Source: Helicobacteraceae bacterium (lineage in GTDB: Bacteria > Campylobacterota > Campylobacteria > Campylobacterales > Helicobacteraceae). Taken from it: 7,707 nucleotides of DNA. The stretch spans positions 1-7,707 of the forward strand of contig JARHYY010000117.1 in assembly GCA_029258405.1 (NCBI GenBank). Reading direction: 5' to 3'. The position numbers were made by a program, and so were the translations under genes. The notes below the pieces were generated by a model. The model worked only from the letters and a program-made list of their open reading frames with translations. It was not told the origin of the DNA and ran no database searches. Below are positions 1 through 6,033 of this stretch, piece after piece. Every line of letters begins with the position of its first letter. Within the stretch, counting starts at the first letter, position 1.

Positions 1-78
1 TAAGATATATAAATAGAGAGCTCTTAAATCTCTTATCTTATTGTAGAAGACATAAGCATGAGATCTTTTATAATAAGA

Positions 79-366
79 ACAATAACTTTTTGAGTTGTTG
101 TATTGAAACAGGAATGTAACAAGAGCAATAAAAGATTATTATAAGAGTGCATATTATGAAGTGAAAAACTAATGAAAGGAGCATAAGCACTTTTATGAAT
201 AAAGAATGCAATAATGTAAGTAATTAATCTCTATATATAAAAGATTCTTTGTTTATCTTATTGAATGAAATGATAATTTAAATTATGGCAAGCTGTGTGC
301 TCTGAAAGCTTGCACGGTTTGAGATTGGGGAAAACTTAGAGATAACTTCAAAGGGTTAGCATCGCT
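79..366 (+). mobile_element. Group II intron-like RNA, 3' part, without an ORF (5' end not seen)
   Basis: Seen in the sequence: a succession of RNA-like helices with no reading frame. These are a 9-bp hairpin (79-87 with 93-101), a 17-bp helix with one 3-nt bulge (139-158 with 182-198), a 14-base palindrome (273-286), then a hairpin at 290-320 followed by a G-rich linker and the segment 331-357. The 290-320 hairpin has the hallmarks of group II intron domain V: an AAGC start, a 9-bp lower helix in which the G of AGC pairs with U, and a GAAA near the apex. The next segment resembles domain VI, with AAAACTT and AAAGGGTT flanking an AGATAA core. Inference: this is the 3' end of a group II intron whose domain IV is reduced to a short stem and whose 5' end (GTGYG) lies before the window or is lost. 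The upper stem of domain V is about 3 nt shorter than the usual 34-nt form, so it may be inactive. An unrelated structured RNA is the main alternative. Boundaries are approximate. Confidence 0.45.
139..198 (+). repeat. Long bulged stem-loop (RNA helix)
   Basis: Bases 139-150 pair with 187-198 over 12 positions, two of them G-U if transcribed on the plus strand. After a 3-nt bulge (151-153), 154-158 pair with 182-186. The 23-nt terminal loop contains CTAATGAAAGGAG. This is the longest helix found in the left gene-free stretch. It is interpreted as one domain of the intron-like RNA, but the pairing stands independently of that reading. Confidence 0.6.
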
Positions 367-404
367 AAAATATGTATTAGGTATTTTGTGCAAATATGCT
401 CTTA

Positions 405-437
405 GGCTTATAACATAACTTTTTTGTCCTATAAGCC
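405..437 (+). terminator. Stem-loop, possible plus-strand terminator
   Basis: GGCTTATA (405-412) and TATAAGCC (430-437) form a perfect 8-bp inverted repeat around a 17-nt loop. The following bases, GTTTTGGTTTG, are T-rich but interrupted. It could end a plus-strand transcript coming from the intron-like region to the left. The weak T-tract keeps this tentative. Confidence 0.35.
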
Positions 438-463
438 GTTTTGGTTTGATTATTTGAATAAGA

Positions 464-469
464 TATAAT
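464..469 (+). promoter_or_regulatory. Possible -10 box (TATAAT)
   Basis: A perfect TATAAT sits in AT-rich sequence with no good -35 element, which is tolerable because Helicobacter vegetative promoters often lack one. No plus-strand gene follows. A transcript would begin near 476 and meet the hairpin at 487-513 within about 40 bases. It may be chance in AT-rich DNA or the promoter of a very short or antisense RNA. Confidence 0.2.
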
Positions 470-486
470 GTAAATTCATTGCCAAA

Positions 487-513
487 AAAAGAGCTCTAAG
501 CAATTGCTCTTTT
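487..513 (-). terminator. Rho-independent terminator of the ksgA-rnj-kdsD operon
   Basis: AAAAGAGC (487-494) and GCTCTTTT (506-513) form a perfect 8-bp inverted repeat with an 11-nt loop. Read on the minus strand, the stem closes into a run of seven T, the classic intrinsic terminator layout. It lies about 90 bases beyond the stop of the last minus-strand gene. In the plus direction the tail is TTTTGTT, so the structure may also work weakly on that strand. Confidence 0.7.
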
Positions 514-545
514 GTTGTGAAGCAAGCTTGTATAGCTCTTTGATG

Positions 546-578
546 CTATTCCAAAAGCAAAATAATTTTTTGGAATAG
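546..578. repeat. Perfect 11-bp inverted repeat
   Basis: CTATTCCAAAA (546-556) is the exact reverse complement of TTTTGGAATAG (568-578), with an 11-nt loop. It lies between the stop codon of the 79-residue gene and the intrinsic terminator. Neither flank has a T-run, so it is not itself a clear terminator. In the operon mRNA it would form a second 3'-UTR hairpin, possibly a barrier to 3' exonucleases; alternatively it could be a protein-binding palindrome. Confidence 0.5.
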
Positions 579-603
579 TATATATTAATGGCTTAAGAAA
601 TTT

Positions 604-843
604 TTAGTAAATCAAAACTTCATTTTTAATTTTCTCTAATGCTTCTATGTTTTTTCTTAATTCCTTTACTTCCATATCAATCTGCTGTAATGTCCAGCTT
701 CCAAGCCCTTCTGGAGGGAGTTGTTCCCCTCGCCTAATGAGAATATAATCTAAAAATGAGATTCTTGCCATGCCTAAAAGAATTTCTATCTCTTCTCTTG
801 AAGTTTCAATGCCTCTTATAATGGTATCAATTTTATCAAACAT
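604..843 (-). CDS. Hypothetical protein, 79 residues, last gene of the operon
   Basis: The family is not recognised. The product is small, soluble-looking and highly charged, with no signal peptide, membrane segment or cysteine. Residues about 50-76 form a Leu/Ile/Lys/Glu-rich stretch that should be a coiled coil or long helix, and residues 1-35 also look helical. In the middle are a short Pro-Gly-rich turn (PPEGLG) and a tryptophan. The ATG at 843 is supported by a good ribosome-binding site, AGGAG (849-853), five bases upstream. This site overlaps the TAG stop of kdsD, so translation is probably coupled to that gene, which supports a real gene. It is followed by the hairpin at 546-578 and the terminator at 487-513. 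The small subunit of exonuclease VII was considered from size and helicity, but its characteristic motifs are absent. Function unknown; a protein-protein adaptor is only a guess. Confidence 0.7.
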   Translation of the reverse strand: MFDKIDTIIRGIETSREEIEILLGMARISFLDYILIRRGEQLPPEGLGSWTLQQIDMEVKELRKNIEALEKIKNEVLIY

Positions 844-851
844 TCTTGCTC

Positions 852-1811
852 CTATTTAATTTTTGCTTCTATTAAATGATGAAGATGGACAACGCCTATA
901 ATATGCTTATTGCTATCTGTAATTACCAAAAGCTGTATCTTTTTTGTTTCTATTTCTTGCAAAATTTCTCTTGCTAAACGATTTTCATCATCGCAATAAT
1001 AAGGATTCACCGTAGCATATTCAACAACTTGATTGTCAAGGCAAAAATCACTACGCATCATGGCTCTTCTTAGATCTCCATCGCTTAGTATGCCATAAAG
1101 TTTATTGTTTTTTACTAAAATAGCATTCCCTAAGCACCCTTTACTCATGATAACAATAGCTTCTCTAAGAGGCATTTCGGGGGATACAAGAGGAAGATTG
1201 TCTGTTTTCATGATATCTTTAACTTTTATAAAAAGTCTCCTTCCAAGAGAGCCTCCCGGGTGAAATGATGCAAAATCTTCGGCACTGAAATTTCTTTTAT
1301 ACATTAAAGCAATTGCTAGGGCATCGCCTATGCTCAAAGTAAGGGTGCTTGAGCTTGTAGGAGCGGCATTCAATGGGCAAGCTTCTTTGTTGACTCTTAT
1401 GGACAAAAATGCATCGCTTTCTTGCACTAAAGAACTGTAAGGCAAACAGCTCATAGCGATAAGAGGAATCTGCAACCTTTTGAGGTGAGGTATAAGGGTG
1501 AGTATTTCTTCACTCTCACCGCTATAGCTTATTGCAATTACAATATCGCCCTTTTGTATCATACCCAAATCACCATGCATAGCTTCTGTTGGGTGTATAA
1601 AAAAACTTGGAGTGCCTGTACTTGCTAAAGTTGCTGCAATTTTTGCACCAATAAGCCCAGATTTACCTACGCCACAAACAATTACTTTGCCTTTGGTGCT
1701 CAATATGAGCTCTATAGACTTTTGGATTTCATTATCATTGAGATAGTTAATGGCATCAAGTAACGCTTGAGCTTCTTCAAAAAGCACATTTTTAAAAATT
1801 TCTTTACTCAT
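852..1811 (-). CDS. kdsD: D-arabinose-5-phosphate isomerase (KdsD/KpsF)
   Basis: This cytoplasmic enzyme interconverts D-ribulose 5-phosphate and D-arabinose 5-phosphate, the first dedicated step towards Kdo for the lipopolysaccharide inner core. The 319 residues have the full family architecture. A SIS sugar-isomerase domain spans about 35-185, with CGVGKSG, the SYSGES phosphate-binding loop and NAAPTSSST. Two CBS domains follow, at about 197-255 and 262-319. The four residues known to matter in E. coli KdsD (K59, E111, E152, H193) correspond with a constant offset to K50, E102, E143 and H184, so it should be active. The ATG at 1811 follows AAGG (1818-1821), which abuts the rnj stop with an 8-nt gap, indicating coupled expression. 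It is called kpsF in H. pylori by historical homology; here no capsule genes surround it, so a lipopolysaccharide role is more likely. A promoter specific to this gene was not found. Confidence 0.95.
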   Translation of the reverse strand: MSKEIFKNVLFEEAQALLDAINYLNDNEIQKSIELILSTKGKVIVCGVGKSGLIGAKIAATLASTGTPSFFIHPTEAMHGDLGMIQKGDIVIAISYSGESEEILTLIPHLKRLQIPLIAMSCLPYSSLVQESDAFLSIRVNKEACPLNAAPTSSSTLTLSIGDALAIALMYKRNFSAEDFASFHPGGSLGRRLFIKVKDIMKTDNLPLVSPEMPLREAIVIMSKGCLGNAILVKNNKLYGILSDGDLRRAMMRSDFCLDNQVVEYATVNPYYCDDENRLAREILQEIETKKIQLLVITDSNKHIIGVVHLHHLIEAKIK

Positions 1812-1819
1812 TTATTGCC

Positions 1820-3739
1820 TTAATGAATAAATAGGGAAATAATGATAACAGGATAACGCTTTATTTTCTTAAAAAGCTGTTTTTTTAAGAAATTTTTTAT
1901 ATCAGCTTCTAATGAGCGTGTATTGTTTGCTGTTTTATAATGCTCTAAAAAAAGCGTTAAAGCATCTTCGAGTTCTTTGGTATATGTGCGCTCTTCTTTG
2001 TGTGCCATAATGCCTAGCATATTAATTTTAGGTTTGGTAGAGAATTTTATACCTTGTGCAGTGGAAACTTCAGCCGACATGAGCAAAACACCATCAGTAG
2101 CCATTTTTTGCCTATCTACAACAACATCGTTTTCAATTTCTTTATTTAATTGATTATCAATATAGCTCTTGCCTGTGCGAATGCTTTTAACCTTGCGAAT
2201 ATATGATGGCGTTACTTCAATTTGATCGCCATCTTCCATGAGTACAATATTTTTTTCAGCAACACCACATTTTATAGCTGTTTCTTTATGTTTCATAATA
2301 TGATTATATTCCCCATGCACAGGGAGAAAGAATTTAGGCTTAATTAATCGCAAGAGCAGTTTTTGTTCCTCTTGAGCAGCATGCCCACTGACATGGATTT
2401 CACTAAAATCTTGATAAGCTACATGTGCTCCAGCCTTTACAAGAAAGTTAATCACCGTTGAAATAGCTGCCTCATTGCCCGGTATGGCTTTGGCAGAAAT
2501 AATAATGCTATCTGTAGGTTTAATTTTAATATGTCGATGCTCATCTGTTGCCATGCGGTACAAGGCACTCATTGTTTCCCCTTGTGAGCCTGTTGTTACA
2601 ATTAATATTTCATTGTCGGAATATTTATCAACTTCATGAGCTTCGATAAAAATATCTTGTGGGAGATTAATGTAGCCTAAAGAGCGAGATATTTCTAGGT
2701 TTTTTTCCATAGAACGCCCTATAACAGCTACTTTTCTGTTGTATTTTAATCCATGTTCTATAGCTTGAAAAACTCTATGAATATTAGAACTAAAAGTGCT
2801 CATAATAACTCTACCCTGTGCTTTGGAAAAAAGATTATCAAATGTCGGTCCTACTGTTGCTTCACTTTGTGTATAGCCCGCCTTATGCGAGTTGGTAGAA
2901 TCACTGAGCATAACCATTACTCCTTCTTCACCATAATATGCTAAACGATGAAGATCAGTAGGAAAGCCATCAATTGGAGTATGATCAATCTTAAAATCAC
3001 CTGTATGTAAAATTACTCCAGCTTCTGTGCGAATAGCTAAGGCGGAAGAATCAATAATGGAATGAGTGATATGAATCCATTCTACTTCAAAATCACCTAT
3101 TTTGACAGGTTTTCGTTTTTCAACCAGATGAAACAATGAGCGAAACTTTTTAAGCCCATGCTCATCAAATTTACTTGATATAAGCCCTAGAGGCAAAGGT
3201 GTGCCATAGACAGGAAATTGTAGTTTTTTAAACAAAAAAGGCATGGCACCAATATGGTCTTCATGTGCATGAGTGATGACTATGCCAGCAATCTTATGTT
3301 GAATAACTTCTAAATAGCTGAAATCTGGTATCAGAATATCAACACCATGCATATTCTCATCAGGAAAGCTCATGCCCACATCAACTACAATGGCACTATT
3401 TTCTGTCTCAATAACAGTTATATTCGCACCAATCTCACCAAGCCCTCCAAGTGGAGTTATTCTTACTTTAGCCTTTACTTGGGTGTTTATCTTTTGGTGC
3501 GAGTGCAATCTATTCTTTTGAACTTTCTCATTAATTTCTACACCTTTTTTGAGGCTATTGAGAAGATTCTGGTCGCTTTCCTTCATTGAAGTTGAGTGCT
3601 TTGATGTACCCTCTGCGTAAATACGCCTCTCTTTGTTTGTTTTTTCTGTTTTATCTTTTAAGCGAGGGCGACGCACATAGTGTTTCTTTTTTTCAATCTT
3701 ATTTTCTGTTTCCTTGTGATTCTTATCTGTTTTTTCCAT
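1820..3739 (-). CDS. rnj: Ribonuclease J
   Basis: A metallo-beta-lactamase/beta-CASP ribonuclease with 5'-3' exonuclease and endonuclease activities, central to mRNA decay and rRNA maturation in epsilonproteobacteria. In H. pylori it forms a minimal degradosome with the DEAD-box helicase RhpA. The 639 residues begin with a roughly 90-residue, Lys/Glu/Asn-rich, probably disordered extension. The catalytic core starts near 92 (ITPLGGLGEIG). Metal ligands are seen in HAHEDH (157-162), the histidine of ITHS (224-227) and HTGDFK (245-250). The beta-CASP part carries STFSSNIHR (314-322), SGHAAQEE (451-458) and PVHGEY (473-478), and a typical C-terminal domain closes the protein. The start at 3739 is 7 nt after the ksgA stop, with AAGGG (3750-3754) lying inside the end of ksgA. 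The extension begins at this ATG with no better start downstream, and tails of this type are known in Helicobacter RNase J. The gene looks intact. Confidence 0.95.
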   Translation of the reverse strand: MEKTDKNHKETENKIEKKKHYVRRPRLKDKTEKTNKERRIYAEGTSKHSTSMKESDQNLLNSLKKGVEINEKVQKNRLHSHQKINTQVKAKVRITPLGGLGEIGANITVIETENSAIVVDVGMSFPDENMHGVDILIPDFSYLEVIQHKIAGIVITHAHEDHIGAMPFLFKKLQFPVYGTPLPLGLISSKFDEHGLKKFRSLFHLVEKRKPVKIGDFEVEWIHITHSIIDSSALAIRTEAGVILHTGDFKIDHTPIDGFPTDLHRLAYYGEEGVMVMLSDSTNSHKAGYTQSEATVGPTFDNLFSKAQGRVIMSTFSSNIHRVFQAIEHGLKYNRKVAVIGRSMEKNLEISRSLGYINLPQDIFIEAHEVDKYSDNEILIVTTGSQGETMSALYRMATDEHRHIKIKPTDSIIISAKAIPGNEAAISTVINFLVKAGAHVAYQDFSEIHVSGHAAQEEQKLLLRLIKPKFFLPVHGEYNHIMKHKETAIKCGVAEKNIVLMEDGDQIEVTPSYIRKVKSIRTGKSYIDNQLNKEIENDVVVDRQKMATDGVLLMSAEVSTAQGIKFSTKPKINMLGIMAHKEERTYTKELEDALTLFLEHYKTANNTRSLEADIKNFLKKQLFKKIKRYPVIIISLFIH

Positions 3740-3746
3740 AAAATTT

Positions 3747-4565
3747 TCACCCTTTTTCCAATAATCTTATAAGCTGGTGATAATGTGGTGCTGTTAGTTG
3801 ATGTGCTCTTATTTTTTCATTTATACCCAATACTTCAAAGGCTTTACTTATGCTATTCATAGAATATTTTTTTGCCAAATTATTACAAAGTTTTTTGCGA
3901 GGACTACTAAAAGCTATCTTTAAAAATGCCTCTAATGGTTCTAAAGTTATCTCTTGTGTTCTTACAATAGAAAAGAGAGAAGAAACAACTTTAGGTGATG
4001 GATTAAACGATTCTGGTGGCACATTACAAATTATTTGTGCATATCCAACACTTTGCACAACAACAGAAAATGGGGAGCATAAAGCTGTACCCTCTTTTGC
4101 ACAAAACTTTTCTGCAACCTCTTTTTGTGTCATTACAACTAAAGCTTTACATTGAGTATCGCGTAATGCCCTAAGCAATACCGCTGTGGCAATATAGTAA
4201 GGTAAATTAGAGACAAGAATATAAGGAATATTGCATAAGCTTTTATCTCTTTCCCATAGCTTTAAAATATCGCCAAAAACCAAATGTAAGCGACCGCTTT
4301 GTATTGCATCATAAAATTTATGAGACAAATAAGGCTCTAATTCCCTGTCAATTTCATAAGTTAACAGACTACCACAATCAAGTAACCTACCGGTTAAATC
4401 ACCCAATCCAGTCCCTATTTCTATTAAACGATATTTATGTAAATGGCATTCCTGATAAAAGGGAATCGATTCAATGATTTTTTGAATATAATAAGAATCT
4501 GCAAGAAAATTCTGCCCAAATTGCTTTTTAGGTTTTATGTCAGATTTCTGCACATATTGCTCCAT
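3747..4565 (-). CDS. ksgA: 16S rRNA adenine-N6 dimethyltransferase KsgA/RsmA
   Basis: The enzyme uses S-adenosylmethionine to dimethylate two adjacent adenines in helix 45 near the 3' end of 16S rRNA (A1518 and A1519 in E. coli numbering) during late 30S assembly; its loss gives kasugamycin resistance. The 272 residues match the usual family length. Near the N-terminus is KKQFGQNFL (13-21), which contributes to the SAM pocket. Motif I is IGTGLGDLT (50-58), the catalytic NLPY is at 120-123, and the family signatures FNPSPKV (187-193) and SPRKKL (221-226) follow. It is the first gene of a four-gene minus-strand operon. The ATG at 4565 lies about 30 bases from a strong extended -10 element; its ribosome-binding site is weak (AAAGA). 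The start is supported by alignment of the QNFL motif near residue 20. Complete and ordinary in sequence. Confidence 0.95.
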   Translation of the reverse strand: MEQYVQKSDIKPKKQFGQNFLADSYYIQKIIESIPFYQECHLHKYRLIEIGTGLGDLTGRLLDCGSLLTYEIDRELEPYLSHKFYDAIQSGRLHLVFGDILKLWERDKSLCNIPYILVSNLPYYIATAVLLRALRDTQCKALVVMTQKEVAEKFCAKEGTALCSPFSVVVQSVGYAQIICNVPPESFNPSPKVVSSLFSIVRTQEITLEPLEAFLKIAFSSPRKKLCNNLAKKYSMNSISKAFEVLGINEKIRAHQLTAPHYHQLIRLLEKG

Positions 4566-4590
4566 ATTCTTTAAGCTCTAACTTATACAG

Positions 4591-4604
4591 ATTATATTAT
4601 AGCA
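4591..4604 (-). promoter_or_regulatory. Promoter -10 region of the ksgA operon
   Basis: On the minus strand the bases read TGCTATAATATAAT: an extended -10 (TGnTATAAT, 4596-4604) directly followed by a second overlapping TATAAT (4591-4596). This is an excellent match to the vegetative sigma factor consensus. The -35 area is only AT-rich, as is usual in Helicobacter and Campylobacter. Transcription would start around 4585-4590 and give a leader of about 20-25 bases before ksgA. No operator was identified. Confidence 0.65.
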
Positions 4605-4667
4605 TTTTAAGCTTAATTGTTGATTGTGCTTATTGAATGGTTATTTTATATATTTATACAAGTAGGT

Positions 4668-4673
4668 TACAAT
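4668..4673 (+). promoter_or_regulatory. Possible -10 box for hisF
   Basis: TACAAT lies 36 bases upstream of the hisF start, with a T-rich, periodically AT-rich stretch before it. It is the best candidate in the divergent region for the plus-strand trio, though TATATATTTATA-like sequence at about 4646-4659 could serve as well. No his leader peptide with a run of histidine codons and no attenuator-like hairpin is visible. Confidence 0.3.
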
Positions 4674-4709
4674 TCCAACAATAAATCCACTTAAAGCATA
4701 AGGAATACA

Positions 4710-5468
4710 ATGCATACGAAACGAATTATCCCTTGTCTTGATATAAAAAATGGTCGAGTAGTAAAGGGTGTTAATTTTCTTGGGCTTCAAGATGCTGGAG
4801 ATCCTGTAGAAATTGCCAAGAGGTACAATGAAGAAGGGGCTGATGAAATTGTATTTTTAGATATTACAGCAACAAATGAAAATCGAGGAACCATTGTTGA
4901 TGTTCTTGAAAATGTCGCTAAAGAAGTTTTTGTGCCCCTTTGTGTCGGGGGAGGCGTAAAAACATTAAGTGATTTTTACCGCCTTTTAAAAACAGGTTGT
5001 GATAAAGTAAGTATTAATTCAGCAGCCATAGCCAACCCAAAACTGATTGAAGAATCAGCACACAATTTTGGTTCTCAATGTGTTGTTGTAGCCATGGATG
5101 TAAAATTCACATCTTCAGAAAATAAATATTATCTCTATATTAATGGAGGAAAAACAAAAACAAATAAAGAAGTCTTATCATGGGCGAAAGAAGTAAGCGA
5201 ACGGGGTGCTGGAGAAATATTGCTTACAAGCATGGATGCTGATGGCACAAAATGTGGATACGATAATAAGTTATTAAAACTCCTTAACGAGCATATCGAT
5301 ATTCCTTTAATTGCAAGTGGAGGGGCAGGCAACATGCAACATTTTAAAGAAGCACTATCAAATGGTGCTGATGCTGTTTTAGCAGCAAGTGTTTTTCACT
5401 ATAGAGAAATAGCTCTTGCAGATCTTAAGAATTATTTACATAATAATTCAATACCTATAAGACACTAA
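4710..5468 (+). CDS. hisF: Imidazole glycerol phosphate synthase, cyclase subunit HisF
   Basis: HisF uses ammonia delivered by the glutaminase HisH to convert PRFAR into imidazole glycerol phosphate and AICAR, in histidine biosynthesis and with a link to purine synthesis. The 252 residues form a complete (beta/alpha)8 barrel of normal family length. Both catalytic aspartates are at their canonical positions: D11 in IIPCLDIKNG and D130 in VVVAMDVK. Phosphate-binding loops are visible as CVGGGVK (78-84), SINSAAI (101-107), DADGT (176-180) and IASGGAG (201-207). The start has a clear ribosome-binding site, AAGGA (4700-4704), five bases upstream. No other his gene is in the window, so its HisH partner must be encoded elsewhere. 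A complete hisF argues against H. pylori, which lacks this pathway. It is first of three plus-strand genes, 13 nt before the next. Confidence 0.96.
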   Translation: MHTKRIIPCLDIKNGRVVKGVNFLGLQDAGDPVEIAKRYNEEGADEIVFLDITATNENRGTIVDVLENVAKEVFVPLCVGGGVKTLSDFYRLLKTGCDKVSINSAAIANPKLIEESAHNFGSQCVVVAMDVKFTSSENKYYLYINGGKTKTNKEVLSWAKEVSERGAGEILLTSMDADGTKCGYDNKLLKLLNEHIDIPLIASGGAGNMQHFKEALSNGADAVLAASVFHYREIALADLKNYLHNNSIPIRH

Positions 5469-5481
5469 GGAGGAACATGCT

Positions 5482-6033
5482 ATGTTCATTTCAGCAGGCA
5501 ATATGGAAAATTTTTCTTTTGCAAGAAGTGTAGGTGTGGGCAGTATTAATGCCTCGATAAATTTAACTCGTCTCATTTTGCAAGAATCGGTGCAAGAACT
5601 TATTTTTATAGGCACTGCAGGGAGCTATAATCAAAAACAAAAATTACTCGATATTGTTGAATCTTATAAGGCTTCTCAAATTGAGCTCTCTTTTTGGCAG
5701 AACAAGTCCTATACACCTCTTGATAATGTGCTTGAAGTACAATGGCATAATGTTTCACAAGAAACATTGCCACATATCATAAATTCAAGCAATTATATAA
5801 CTACCGATGAGAATCTATCAGCATATTTTTTAAAATATGGCATTCATTATGAAAATATGGAATTTTTCGCCCTATTAAGTGTAGCACAAACATTCCAAAT
5901 ACCTATTAAAGGTATTTTTTGTATAACTAATCATACAAATCAATATGCACATGAAACTTTTTTGAAAAATTCTCAAACCGCTAAAGAAAAATTAGAACAC
6001 TACATAAGGGAGCATTATGCACAATATCTATGA
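5482..6033 (+). CDS. Purine-nucleoside-phosphorylase-like protein (short), substrate unknown
   Basis: The fold signature is that of the nucleoside phosphorylase / MTA-SAH nucleosidase superfamily: VGVGSINASINLT (17-29), strand and turn LIFIGTAGSY (40-49), the ENMEFFAL purine/ribose-site region (124-131) and a final strand and helix from about 142. At 183 residues it is shorter than typical members (about 230-240), lacking the usual N-terminal strand and loop. The active-site Ser-Asp of MTA/SAH nucleosidases and hexameric phosphorylases appears here as Thr-Asn (CITNHTN, 147-153), so the general acid is apparently missing. The start at 5482 is fixed by a strong AAGGAGGA (5467-5474) overlapping the hisF stop; an ATG at 5477 is out of frame. 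I recall a comparable small gene beside rlmN in C. jejuni, which would suggest a conserved epsilonproteobacterial protein rather than a decayed gene. A futalosine hydrolase (menaquinone) role is conceivable but unsupported. Confidence 0.75.
   Translation: MFISAGNMENFSFARSVGVGSINASINLTRLILQESVQELIFIGTAGSYNQKQKLLDIVESYKASQIELSFWQNKSYTPLDNVLEVQWHNVSQETLPHIINSSNYITTDENLSAYFLKYGIHYENMEFFALLSVAQTFQIPIKGIFCITNHTNQYAHETFLKNSQTAKEKLEHYIREHYAQYL

Noticed and set aside
290..360. The same region read as a TnpB-associated guide RNA, tRNA or RNase P piece
   Set aside because: No tnpB end, no tRNA cloverleaf or GGTTCGA-type T-arm, and no conserved RNase P core was found; the group II domain V/VI reading fits better.
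1..603. CRISPR array or tandem repeats
   Set aside because: No regularly spaced direct repeats; only inverted repeats are present.
2753..2944. Plus-strand open frame of 63 codons
   Set aside because: It lies wholly inside rnj on the opposite strand, has no ribosome-binding site and no recognisable protein features; a shadow of the real gene.
3347..3589. Plus-strand open frame of 80 codons
   Set aside because: Antisense to the 5' part of rnj, including the Lys-rich tail, whose low-complexity codons leave the opposite strand open.
3850..4155. Plus-strand open frame of 101 codons
   Set aside because: Antisense to ksgA, which has every family motif; the opposite frame resembles nothing known and lacks initiation signals.
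5135..5335. Minus-strand open frame of 66 codons
   Set aside because: Contained within hisF, opposite strand, no supporting signals.
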